DNA from: Gemmatimonadota bacterium
GTDB lineage: Bacteria; Gemmatimonadota; Gemmatimonadetes; Longimicrobiales; Gaopeijiaceae
Direction of reading: 5' to 3'
Assembly (NCBI GenBank): GCA_002724575.1
Contig: PBPC01000077.1
Span: 62,001-126,000, forward strand
Length of the DNA: 64,000 nt
Under the pieces are notes generated by a model. That model saw nothing but the letters and a program-made list of their open reading frames with translations, was not told the origin of the DNA and did no database searches. A program made the position numbers and the translations under genes. Below are positions 37,885 to 47,191 of the stretch, piece after piece; position 1 is the first letter of the stretch, and every line of letters starts with the position of its first letter.

Positions 37885-39297
37885 TTGTCCGATAAGAAAA
37901 GTGAGCACTTCGATCTTATTGTCGTAGGTAGCGGTCCGGGTGGTTACGTAGCCGCGATCCGAGCGGCACAGTTGGGTTTGACAGCAGCGTGTATAGAGAA
38001 GGACGAACTCGGGGGCGTTTGCCTCAATATCGGCTGTATCCCTACGAAAGCTTTGCTTTCGAGTGCCTTGCTTGTTAGTGAAATGGCTGGTGCCCACAAG
38101 CACGGTATTATTGCTAAAGATGTTTCTTTCGACTTAGGCCCTGCTCAGGCCCGTAGCCGTCAAGTAGCTGCTCAAATGGCGAAAGGTATTGCTCACCTTT
38201 TCAAGAAAAACAAGGTCACACACTTAAGGGGTGTTGGTCGGCTCAAGGGTCGTGGAAAAATAGAACTGGAGACGGAGGGCGGATCAAAGACCGTCTACGA
38301 AGCTAAGAACATCATCTTGGCTACTGGATCTAGGCCCCGGGATTTACCGGTCCTTAAAATTGATGAAGACCGGATCTGGTCTTCAACCGGAGCACTAATG
38401 CAGGAAAAGGCCCCGGAATCACTATTCATTGTAGGAGCGGGTGCGATCGGCATGGAGTTTGCCGATGTGTATAACGCCTATGGGAGCAAGGTCACCGTAG
38501 TTGAGGCGATGGACAGAATCCTCCCGCTCGAGGATGCGGAAGTCTCAAGCTTTATGGAACGTCTCTACAAGAAGCGAGGGATGGAGATCCATACGGAGGC
38601 ACGGTTCAAGAAAGCGAAGACCAATAAACATGGTGTATCTGTAACGTTTGAAGACAGTAAGGGCGACGAGCAGACTTTGGAGGTTGACTATGTCCTATCT
38701 GCCGTAGGGCGTGTTCCTAATTCTGAGGATATTGGTCTTGATTCGGTAAACGCTAAAGTGGATGAACATGGGTTTGTTCTCGTTGACCGACATCTCTCCA
38801 CGAATGTTACGGGGCTTTACGCAATCGGTGACGTGGCAGGCCATCAACTTTTGGCGCACAAGGCTAGTCACGAAGGGATTACTTGTGTTGAGCACATAGC
38901 CGGACTTGGCCATGGGACGGTGGACTACGATAACGTGCCGAATTGTACGTACTGCCACCCAGAGGTCGCTTCTGTGGGGCTCACAGAGTTACAGGCGAAG
39001 GAAATGGGCTATGACATAGAGGTTGGAAAATTTCCTTGGGCCGCGATTGGTCGGGCGGTTGCGTCTGGACACTCAGATGGCTTCATAAAGGTCATTCGTG
39101 ACAAGCAGTTCTCAGAGATTCTCGGTGCACACATAGTAGGACCCCATGCTACTGAGCTGATCGCTGAGTTTGTTGTAGGACGCCATCTAGAGTCTACGGT
39201 TGAGGAATTAGAAAAGGCGATGCACCCCCATCCAACGTTATCAGAAGGAGTAGCTGAAAGTGCACTCGCATCCTTGGGCCGGCCGATCCATATCTAA
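37885..39297 (+). CDS. lpdA: Dihydrolipoyl dehydrogenase (E3)
   Basis: FDLIVVGSGPGGYVAAIRAAQLG, GGVCLNIGCIPTKALL, C-terminal HPHPTLSEGVAESA; TTG start. Confidence 0.96.
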   Translation: MSDKKSEHFDLIVVGSGPGGYVAAIRAAQLGLTAACIEKDELGGVCLNIGCIPTKALLSSALLVSEMAGAHKHGIIAKDVSFDLGPAQARSRQVAAQMAKGIAHLFKKNKVTHLRGVGRLKGRGKIELETEGGSKTVYEAKNIILATGSRPRDLPVLKIDEDRIWSSTGALMQEKAPESLFIVGAGAIGMEFADVYNAYGSKVTVVEAMDRILPLEDAEVSSFMERLYKKRGMEIHTEARFKKAKTNKHGVSVTFEDSKGDEQTLEVDYVLSAVGRVPNSEDIGLDSVNAKVDEHGFVLVDRHLSTNVTGLYAIGDVAGHQLLAHKASHEGITCVEHIAGLGHGTVDYDNVPNCTYCHPEVASVGLTELQAKEMGYDIEVGKFPWAAIGRAVASGHSDGFIKVIRDKQFSEILGAHIVGPHATELIAEFVVGRHLESTVEELEKAMHPHPTLSEGVAESALASLGRPIHI

Positions 39298-39375
39298 GAA
39301 TCGGTTATTGCTGAACTAGGGGCCTGGGTCAGAATGTTGGTCAGTTTGTGCGAAAGAGGGGTCAGCCCACCTTTC

Positions 39376-40608
39376 TCAAGTCGATTGCAGGCCTGCTGTT
39401 AGTTCAACCGTAATCCCTCGAATCTCTAAAACCCGCAATAGTGCCTCGCCTATCTTATTGTTTGGTGTCGATGCCCCCGCGGTGATCCCTAAATCGAAAG
39501 CACCCCGAGGAAGCCAATCCTTATCCAGGACCTCTTCAGCAACTGGGTCCAGCTCGACCTTGTGTTTGATTGTGCCAGTCCCAACATCGATACACGATGC
39601 ATCCTGAATGTGGAATGTAGATGTGTATTGTCGACAAAGGTGGGCAAGGTGATTTGTGTTTGAGGAATTGTAACCACCGATCACGAGCATTAAATCCGGT
39701 GGTTCCTCCATCATTTCCTTTACGGCGTCCTGCCGTTCTTGTGTGGCTGAGCAGATTGTTCCAAAAGATCTGAAATGAACACTGCCGTGTTCCTCATCAA
39801 AACGCTCAACAATGGCCTCGCGAATTTTGGCACCAATTGCCATCGATTCACTGGCCAGCATCGTTGTTTGATTGGCCACCCCGATACACGCTAAGTCGAC
39901 TTCCGGATCAAAATCCGCAGATACCTTCATCTTGAAGTGAGCCTTGAAATCTTCAGTCTTAAGATGCCCAGGGCGCTTCGTTATGTAGTCGCATAGGAGG
40001 TCGGCTTCGACCATGTCCCGAACAATGATGTACTTGCCTCCAGGGTGCTTATTGACCTGAGATGCTGTCGCACGGGATTCCTCATGAGTGTACTTACCAT
40101 GAATAACTGCGGTGAATCCATCCCGAGCGTAGTTTTCGACACGTTTCCAGACGTGGAGCACTGACCCACAGGTAGTGTCTACCAAAATGCACCCGATCCC
40201 CCGAAGTGTCTCAAAATCATTCAAGGTGACACCAAAAGCTGGTAGGATCACAACGTCTGCTTTATCCACAGGTGAAAAGTCAAAGAGACCAGTGTCATCT
40301 GGATAAATGAAGGAGATCCCCATTTCTGTCATCCGCTGGTTGACGTGCGGATTGTGAATGATTTCACCAACGAGATAAATCTTCTTATCTGGGAACTTAT
40401 GAACAGTTTCATACGCATAATCGATCGCACGATCAACGCCATAACAGAAACCAAATTCTTGAGCTAGGCGCACTGTCACATCCCCGAAGGTGTCTGCATA
40501 ACCACGTGCTCGAATACGCTCTACTAAAGCGGAGTGGTATTCAGCATCAATAAGGGGCTGCATCTCCTTCTTGAGGCCAAAGCCCTTACGAAAGTAGGTC
40601 TGCTCCAT
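39376..40608 (-). CDS. ispH: 4-hydroxy-3-methylbut-2-enyl diphosphate reductase (long form)
   Basis: EFGFCYGVDRAIDYAYE, VGEIIHNPHVNQRM, VDTTCGSVLHVWKRVE, GGYNSSNTNHL. Confidence 0.92.
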   Translation of the reverse strand: MEQTYFRKGFGLKKEMQPLIDAEYHSALVERIRARGYADTFGDVTVRLAQEFGFCYGVDRAIDYAYETVHKFPDKKIYLVGEIIHNPHVNQRMTEMGISFIYPDDTGLFDFSPVDKADVVILPAFGVTLNDFETLRGIGCILVDTTCGSVLHVWKRVENYARDGFTAVIHGKYTHEESRATASQVNKHPGGKYIIVRDMVEADLLCDYITKRPGHLKTEDFKAHFKMKVSADFDPEVDLACIGVANQTTMLASESMAIGAKIREAIVERFDEEHGSVHFRSFGTICSATQERQDAVKEMMEEPPDLMLVIGGYNSSNTNHLAHLCRQYTSTFHIQDASCIDVGTGTIKHKVELDPVAEEVLDKDWLPRGAFDLGITAGASTPNNKIGEALLRVLEIRGITVELTAGLQST

Positions 40609-40794
40609 ACTTGCCTTGCGGTAATCTTAAATTGTCAGTGAGATCGGATACCCCGTCTAGCATTGACCGATCCCGGGAGCTGTTTTCATGATTATATGTT
40701 CGGGTGAATTGTTGGATTACAGAAGGGGGCAAGCAAGCCGAACTGGTTGGGTTCATAGTGGGGCTGCAGTCGGCGGCCAGGAACCCAAGGTTTA

Positions 40795-40826
40795 GGTACA
40801 AGGGTACAAGGGTACAAGGGTACATG
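40795..40826 (+). repeat. 8-bp tandem repeat, 4 units (GGTACAAG x3 + GGTACATG)
   Basis: ggtacaag ggtacaag ggtacaag ggtacatg read directly; the last unit contains the likely ATG (40824) of the FxsA-family gene. Confidence 0.95.
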
Positions 40827-41369
40827 GGTCTACTTGGGCGTCTCGCCTTTTTGTTCATAATCGTACCGATCATAGAGTTAATGATTCTTATCGAACTCGG
40901 TCGGGTTTTAGGTCTCTTCCCAACGCTTCTTGTGATTCTGTTAACCGGAGCGGGTGGTACAATCCTCGCACGGTTAGAAGGACTGAGGGTCTTTTTTCAG
41001 TTTCGGCAATCACTAGCACAGGCACAAATTCCCGGTCAAGCCATACTCGATGGGTTATCTGTCCTCATTGGGGGAGCCTTCCTAATCACACCTGGTGTAC
41101 TCACTGACATTTTAGGGTTTTCTCTGCTTTTGCCCCCCTCCAGGCGATGGTTGCAACGTCGGGTACGTTCTCGACTTGAACAGAAAATCAAGGATGGCAG
41201 CATTCATATGGTAAGCATGGGGTCGGGTCACGGATTTGGAGCAGGCCATCCTGGTTCAACAAGGCGTAATGTTTGGACATCGGAAGACATTGACCCAAGG
41301 GCACAAAAAGGTACGCAAGAGCGTCAGGCTTTTAGGAATGAGATCGTATTTGAGCCCGAGGAACAGTAA
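40824..41369 (+). CDS. FxsA family membrane protein
   Basis: LFIIVPIIELMILIELGRVLGLFPTLLVILLTGAGGTILAR...GAFLITPGVLTDILGFSLLLPPSR; ATG 40824 preferred over ORF start 40704. Confidence 0.85.
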   Translation: MGLLGRLAFLFIIVPIIELMILIELGRVLGLFPTLLVILLTGAGGTILARLEGLRVFFQFRQSLAQAQIPGQAILDGLSVLIGGAFLITPGVLTDILGFSLLLPPSRRWLQRRVRSRLEQKIKDGSIHMVSMGSGHGFGAGHPGSTRRNVWTSEDIDPRAQKGTQERQAFRNEIVFEPEEQ

Positions 41370-41373
41370 GTAG

Positions 41374-43050
41374 TTACAGGTTCGCTAAATCCAGGGTTGG
41401 GAGGAGCTTTGCAGGTTGCCGGTGTCGGGTTGCTTGCTCATATGCATAGGCGATTCTGATCAGGGTCCCTTCACTCCAGGCCCTTCCAAAGAAGAGGATT
41501 CCGGTCGGCAAACCGTGGACGTATCCGTTAGGCACTGTAATGCTGGGATACCCTGCAATTGCGGCTGGCCCAGAGCTCCCGTTGCTGGATACGTCACGGT
41601 TTACGAGATCGATTTTCCAAGCAGGACGCGTCGTTGGTGCAATGATCGCATCAAGTCGATGTTCTTCCATGACTGCATCGATTCCCTCATCCTGCGAGAG
41701 GCGTCGGGCAAGTTCCTTTGATTCAAGGTACTCACTTGAATCCAGCGATCCCTTTTCTTCTGCTTCGAGAAAGGTTTCCTGGCCAAAGTAGGGCATCTCC
41801 CGATCAGCATTGGATTCATTGAAGGCGATGATGTCTGCAAGTGTAGCCATACCATTTGGCTTACCGGACATTTCTAAATAGGCAGCGAGGTCAGCTTTCA
41901 ATTCATACAGCAGCACCTGAAAAGAAGGCTCCCCCATGCTTTCTCTTGTAGGGATATTTGTGGGATCTACGATTGTGGCTCCTTCTGCTGACATTGAGCG
42001 AATCGCTTCCTCCATGAGTTGGTCCACATCGGGCTGTGCGCCGAAATAGCTGCGCTCAACTCCTATCCGAACACCGCGAAGTCCATCCCGATCGAGAAAC
42101 GACGTATAGTCGGTACCGACGAAATCAGCTGAGGGAATCGTCATGGGATCACTGGGATCGGGCCCGACTAGAGCTGTCAGCATCGCAGCAGCGTCAGCAA
42201 CACTACGGGTCATCGGGCCTGCTGTGTCTTGGGTGTGGGCGATGGGAATGATACCAGAACGACCAACCAAGCCAACTGTGGGTTTTAGGCCAACAATGCC
42301 GTTTACAGAGGACGGACATACGACCGAGCCGTTCGTTTCTGTGCCAATTGCTCCTGCACAAAAATTCGCCGAGACAGAAGCACCGGATCCGGAAGAAGAC
42401 CCACACGGGTTACGATCTACTGCGAAGGCATTTCCACACTGTCCGCCCCGCCCGCTCCAGCCTGAACTTGATCGAGATGACCTAATATTTGCCCACTCGG
42501 ATAAATTGGCTTTCGCAAGAATAATTGCTCCTGCTTCCCGGAGTTTCGCGGCGACATGACTGTCTTTTGCTGCGACATGACCTTCCAATGCATAAGATCC
42601 CGCAGTCGTGGTCATTAGGTCAGCAGTATCGATGTTGTCTTTGAGGACGATCGGGATGCCGTGTAACGGACTTCGGACAACTCCATTTTCTCTTTCCTCA
42701 TCTAGCTCTTTGGCAATTAAGAGTGCATCCGAGTTTGTTTCGATGATTGACCGAAGCTTGGGTCCTTCGCGGTCCAGGGCGGCTATGCGATCGAGGTATA
42801 GTTGGGTGATCTCGACAGAAGTCCGTCGACCCGAAGCCATATCTTCTGCTAGGCCGCTAAATGTGGCCTCTTCGAGTTCAAATGTTTCATTCACCCACCA
42901 GGAACCTTCGCTGTTAACAGTTTCTTGGGAGTTTCTTGCTTCGCAGGCTGTTGACCCAACGACAGCGGTAGCAACCGCCCCTAGCCCTCCGAGTTTCATA
43001 AATTCGCGTCGATCAAGGTTGGTCACGCCGCCGTTATGCTTCGAATTCAC
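41374..43050 (-). CDS. Amidase (amidase signature family), exported
   Basis: LHGIPIVLKDNID; GSSSGSGASVSANFCAGAIGTETNGSVVCPSS signature; N-terminal DRREFMKLGGLGAVATAVVGSTAC. Confidence 0.92.
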   Translation of the reverse strand: MNSKHNGGVTNLDRREFMKLGGLGAVATAVVGSTACEARNSQETVNSEGSWWVNETFELEEATFSGLAEDMASGRRTSVEITQLYLDRIAALDREGPKLRSIIETNSDALLIAKELDEERENGVVRSPLHGIPIVLKDNIDTADLMTTTAGSYALEGHVAAKDSHVAAKLREAGAIILAKANLSEWANIRSSRSSSGWSGRGGQCGNAFAVDRNPCGSSSGSGASVSANFCAGAIGTETNGSVVCPSSVNGIVGLKPTVGLVGRSGIIPIAHTQDTAGPMTRSVADAAAMLTALVGPDPSDPMTIPSADFVGTDYTSFLDRDGLRGVRIGVERSYFGAQPDVDQLMEEAIRSMSAEGATIVDPTNIPTRESMGEPSFQVLLYELKADLAAYLEMSGKPNGMATLADIIAFNESNADREMPYFGQETFLEAEEKGSLDSSEYLESKELARRLSQDEGIDAVMEEHRLDAIIAPTTRPAWKIDLVNRDVSSNGSSGPAAIAGYPSITVPNGYVHGLPTGILFFGRAWSEGTLIRIAYAYEQATRHRQPAKLLPTLDLANL

Positions 43051-43205
43051 TTTTTCCTCCCCGAGTTGCCGCTCCGGTGATCAGTTACTGGGAAGCTGAT
43101 GTGCCATTGGGTATCCGAGCAAGCTAGAGCTGAGAGATCCCGGGTCTTGGCCATCTGGGAGAGCCACGGATAGCTTTGGATTCCGAACCCCATGTCCCAA
43201 CCTGA

Positions 43206-44279
43206 GTGACCATGAGCCAAGATATTTCATTCCTGAAACAACTTCTTGATGCTGCAGGACCATCAGGATTCGAGTTTCGTGCCGGACGTGTATGGCGCAC
43301 CGAAGCGTCAACATTCGCAGGACAAGTAGATGTTGATGCGACGGGGAATTCTTTTGCCATGCTAAATGAGTCTGGTAACCCACACGTTATGCTTGCAGGG
43401 CACATCGACGAAATTGGACTCCAGATCACCCATGTTGATGAAGAGGGGTATTTGTATGTAGCTGAAATTGGTGGCTGGGACCCCCAAGTTCTGGTTGGCC
43501 AGCGGGTAGCCATATTAGGAAAGAGCGCTGAAGTGCCGGGAGTTATTGGGAAAAAAGCTATCCATCTCATGACTCCAGAAGATCGTGAGAAAGCATCCAA
43601 AACTCGGAAGCTTTGGGTTGATGTGGGTGCTTCTAGCAGGGATGAGGTGGTTTCTCTCGGAATCCGCGTGGGAGACCCTATCGTTTTAGCTCAGAGTATG
43701 ATCCACCTGGCGGGGAATCGGATCGCGAGTCGTGCGATCGATAACCGGATTGGCGCGTTCATCGTACTTGAAGCGATTAGAATGCTGTCAGACGATTTGC
43801 CAGCTGCGCGAGTAACGGCTGTTGCAACTGCCCAGGAGGAGATTGGGCAAAGCGGGGGTGGCGCCAGAGCGAGTGCCTACCGACTAGACCCCGACGTAGC
43901 AATTGTGGTTGATGTGACGTTCAGTACAGATGTTCCAGATGTGGAGAAGAAGGAGCTGGGCGAACATAGACTGGGCGGTGGGCCGGTATTAAGTCGTGGC
44001 TCGGCCTCACATAACTCAGTGTTTGAAATGCTTGCCAGTGTGGCAGAAGAGGAAGCGATCCCATATACGATCCAGGCTTCTCCGAAGTCTACACGGACGG
44101 ACGCGGATGGCATTCACCTGACGAGAGGTGGTGTTCCTACGGGTCTTATTTCAGTACCTAATCGCTACATGCATTCTCCGAATGAAGTCGTAAGTGTCGA
44201 TGACCTCTTCAATACTGCGAAGCTAATTGCAGCTTTTGTACGCAGGCTTAAGGTGGAGACAGACTTCACACCGAGGTAA
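43206..44279 (+). CDS. M42 family metallopeptidase
   Basis: MLAGHIDEIGLQITHVDEEGYL, SRAIDNRIGAFI, ATAQEEIGQSGG; likely start 43212. Confidence 0.92.
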   Translation: MTMSQDISFLKQLLDAAGPSGFEFRAGRVWRTEASTFAGQVDVDATGNSFAMLNESGNPHVMLAGHIDEIGLQITHVDEEGYLYVAEIGGWDPQVLVGQRVAILGKSAEVPGVIGKKAIHLMTPEDREKASKTRKLWVDVGASSRDEVVSLGIRVGDPIVLAQSMIHLAGNRIASRAIDNRIGAFIVLEAIRMLSDDLPAARVTAVATAQEEIGQSGGGARASAYRLDPDVAIVVDVTFSTDVPDVEKKELGEHRLGGGPVLSRGSASHNSVFEMLASVAEEEAIPYTIQASPKSTRTDADGIHLTRGGVPTGLISVPNRYMHSPNEVVSVDDLFNTAKLIAAFVRRLKVETDFTPR

Positions 44280-44453
44280 GGAGCATAGCTCAGTACCGTT
44301 GACGCTTTCGGGACCCCATTCTACCCTTCGTTCCCTACCGTCGGGATGATTGTTCCCGTCGGTTCGCAGGGTACTGGTAGAAAATGCGTTCAAACCGGGC
44401 CCTCTCACCCGACCGCACTAATGTGGTCATGACGTTCTAACGGATGTGACGGA

Positions 44454-44927
44454 ATGCCTTTAGATGCTGGACAGTTAGTAATGGAGTTGCAAGAAATGCG
44501 TGATGATGGGCACCTATCTGACGCGATCTTGCGTCGCGCCATTCGATCTATTGAGGAAGCAGATGACCGCTACAGTTGGGTTGGAGCATACCTCTTGAAC
44601 GAAGCGGAACAGGAACTCTGGCTCCACAATTATGTTGGCCCTGGAACTGAGCACGCGAAGATTCCAGTAGGCACAGGAGTATGCGGTCGTGCAATAGAGC
44701 AGCGTACGAATTTGAATATTGCTGATGTGTCTACAGAGGAAAATTACTTAGCGTGTTCACCAGACGTACAATCTGAGCTTGTCGTTTTGATACGAGCGGG
44801 ATCCGACATTTTTGGTCAAATCGATATCGATTCCGACGAGCCGGCAGCCTTCACAGAAGAAGATGAGATTGCCGTCATAAGCATAGCAGATAAGCTAGCT
44901 GAGCAATTGGCCGCCGAGAGAAGATAG
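44454..44927 (+). CDS. GAF domain protein (fRMsr-like)
   Basis: YSWVGAYLL, IPVGTGVCGRAIEQ, ADVSTEENYLACSPDVQSELVVLI, GQIDIDSDEPAAFTEEDE. Confidence 0.8.
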   Translation: MPLDAGQLVMELQEMRDDGHLSDAILRRAIRSIEEADDRYSWVGAYLLNEAEQELWLHNYVGPGTEHAKIPVGTGVCGRAIEQRTNLNIADVSTEENYLACSPDVQSELVVLIRAGSDIFGQIDIDSDEPAAFTEEDEIAVISIADKLAEQLAAERR

Positions 44928-44946
44928 TGGGGACCGGGAGGATGCC

Positions 44947-45699
44947 CTGAGGCTGAGGCCTAACTGTGTAAATGCAGGGAATGCAGGTCTATTTACGCTT
45001 GATGGGACTCGTACCTATATCGTAGGACGGGAAAAGGTAGCGATTATTGACCCCGGGCCTGATCTGGAGAGCCATATAAGAGCATTGGCTTTAGCTGTTC
45101 GGGATGCTCATCACAAGAAGATCATTCTTACCCACGGTCATTCGGATCACGCAGAATCAGCGAGTTCACTTTCGGTGGCAATAGATTCTGAGGTGTGGGG
45201 TCCAGCGGGTGTGGAGTGCGTTAGTCACATACTTGCAGATGGCGATGAGATCACAACTGACGATGGAAATTTGATCGCGGTGGGCACACCTGGTCATACA
45301 CCCGAGCACTTATCGTTTTACTGGGAAGCACAGCGAGCACTTTTCGCAGGCGACCATCTTTTGGGTAAGGGCGACACAACATGGGTGGCTGATTATCCGG
45401 GCTGTATATCTGATTATCTGAACTCAATTGATCGATTACGTATGCTCCGCCTTTCGGTGATTTATCCAGCTCACGGACCCCCTATAGAAAATCCAACTGA
45501 AGCGTTGAGCCGCTTCGAAAGTCATCGCCTAGCTCGCATCCAACAGGTTGAGGAGGCGTTGGAACATCATCCTAGTATGGCCACTGAAGAGTTGGTGGGC
45601 TTCGTATATGGAGACACTCTTCCTACTGGAATGGAGCGTGCGGCCCTTAAGAGTCTGGAGGCGCTTCGGGAACATGTACAGACTCTTAGAGAAGCCTGA
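44947..45699 (+). CDS. MBL-fold metallo-hydrolase (LACTB2-like); start uncertain
   Basis: TLDGTRTYIVGREKVAIIDPGP read in frame upstream of the ORF-track start 45085; LTHGHSDHAES, AVGTPGHTPEHLSFY, LFAGDHLL. CTG 44947 is a guess. Confidence 0.8.
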   Translation: MRLRPNCVNAGNAGLFTLDGTRTYIVGREKVAIIDPGPDLESHIRALALAVRDAHHKKIILTHGHSDHAESASSLSVAIDSEVWGPAGVECVSHILADGDEITTDDGNLIAVGTPGHTPEHLSFYWEAQRALFAGDHLLGKGDTTWVADYPGCISDYLNSIDRLRMLRLSVIYPAHGPPIENPTEALSRFESHRLARIQQVEEALEHHPSMATEELVGFVYGDTLPTGMERAALKSLEALREHVQTLREA

Positions 45700-45745
45700 C
45701 AGGTAACCTGTTGCATCTCTACTCGTAGGCAGGGTATCCTCGGGC

Positions 45746-47191
45746 ATGACTCGACCTCTTCCTTCCACTGTCGTCAGCGATCTGGCTGAGATCGTTGGCC
45801 ATGAACACGTCATCACGGACCCTGAACGTCTGCTCGTATATGAATCTGACGGCCTCACCGCATATCGAAGGCCACCGCGAGCAGTGGTTCTGCCATCGTC
45901 AACTGAAGAAATTTCTGCTGTAGTTGAACTCTTGCATAGCAATGGTATAGAGGTAATTCCTCGCGGAGCAGGTACAGGCTTATCTGGTGGTGCATTGACT
46001 ACACCCGAAGGCGTCATAGTTGGTACTGCTCGTATGAATCGCATTTTGAAGATTGATGTAGAAAACAGACTTGCGATTGCTCAACCCGGTGTCATTAATG
46101 CTCGTTTGACCGAAGCCACGAATCCTTACGGTCTCTATTATGCCCCCGACCCATCCTCTCAGAGTACGTGCACGCTTGGTGGAAATGTTGCTGAAAATTC
46201 AGGGGGGCCTCATTGCCTGAAGTACGGTGTCACTGCTCGTTACGTTACCGGGCTCACGGTGGTATTAGCGGGGGGTCGGATCGTACAGCTCGGGGGTGTG
46301 GGACGTGATCCGTATTCAACACTGGACTTAGTCGGTCTGTTCGTGGGCTCTGAGGGTTGCTTTGGCATAGCGACTGAAATCGAAATCCGCCTGCTGCCAA
46401 TTACTGAAGGCGTGCGAACTCTGCTTGGAATCTTTGAATCGGTTGAGTCAGCAGGCCGAGCAGTCACGAAAATCATGGCTTCTGGTTTGATGCCCGCAGC
46501 GGTGGAAATTGTGGATGGGCCGACAATCGAGGCGGTTGAAGCGAGTGTATTTGCTGCTGGTTATCCACTTGAGGCCGGAGCCGCTCTCGTAATTGAATTC
46601 GACGGCACTGAAGCTGGGCTTGATCTAGATGCTGATCGAGCTGAGAAGTGCTGTCTTGAAGAGGGGGCCATCGAAGTTCAGAGGGCCACTGATCCGGAGC
46701 ACCGCGTGAAGCTCTGGAGGGCTCGGAAAAAAGCATTCGGAGCAATGGGACGGATTGCCCCTGACCTGCTTGTTCAGGATGCGACAGTGCCTCGGACCAA
46801 GCTTCCTGAAGTTCTGGCAGGTATTGACGATATAGGGAATCGATATGGTCTGAAGATAGCCAATGTATTCCATGCTGGTGATGGCAATCTGCATCCAAAC
46901 ATCTTATTCGACCGCCAGAATCAGAATGAACTCGAGTTGGTTGAGCTTGCTTCAAAAGAAATCATGCAACTTTGTGTGGATGCTGGTGGCACGATAACGG
47001 GCGAGCATGGAGTGGGTGTAGACAAACGGGAATATATGACGCTGGTTCATGGGCCTGCTGAGTTGGAAGCAATGGCGGCGGCGAAGCGAGTTTTCGACCC
47101 GGCCTCACTATTCAACCCTGGAAAAGTGCTGCCCGACGTAGAGGGAGAAGGGACGACGAAGAGTGAGAAGATATTGGCCATGGGCGAATGA
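45746..47191 (+). CDS. glcD: Glycolate oxidase subunit GlcD-like FAD-linked oxidase
   Basis: PRGAGTGLSGGA, GGNVAENSGGPHCLKYGVT, NVFHAGDGNLHP, GEHGVGVDKREYM. Confidence 0.93.
   Translation: MTRPLPSTVVSDLAEIVGHEHVITDPERLLVYESDGLTAYRRPPRAVVLPSSTEEISAVVELLHSNGIEVIPRGAGTGLSGGALTTPEGVIVGTARMNRILKIDVENRLAIAQPGVINARLTEATNPYGLYYAPDPSSQSTCTLGGNVAENSGGPHCLKYGVTARYVTGLTVVLAGGRIVQLGGVGRDPYSTLDLVGLFVGSEGCFGIATEIEIRLLPITEGVRTLLGIFESVESAGRAVTKIMASGLMPAAVEIVDGPTIEAVEASVFAAGYPLEAGAALVIEFDGTEAGLDLDADRAEKCCLEEGAIEVQRATDPEHRVKLWRARKKAFGAMGRIAPDLLVQDATVPRTKLPEVLAGIDDIGNRYGLKIANVFHAGDGNLHPNILFDRQNQNELELVELASKEIMQLCVDAGGTITGEHGVGVDKREYMTLVHGPAELEAMAAAKRVFDPASLFNPGKVLPDVEGEGTTKSEKILAMGE

Noticed and set aside
44294-44308. 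15-nt repeat ACCGTTGACGCTTTC shared with about 12136-12150
   Set aside because: Possibly a shared -35 region, but no good -10 follows at 44294; could be chance.
45529-46044. 171-aa antisense ORF spanning the MBL-fold/glcD junction
   Set aside because: Opposes two well-supported genes; composition unlike a real protein.
46473-46955. 160-aa antisense ORF within glcD
   Set aside because: Low-complexity Q/H/S-rich translation typical of an antisense shadow of a conserved gene.
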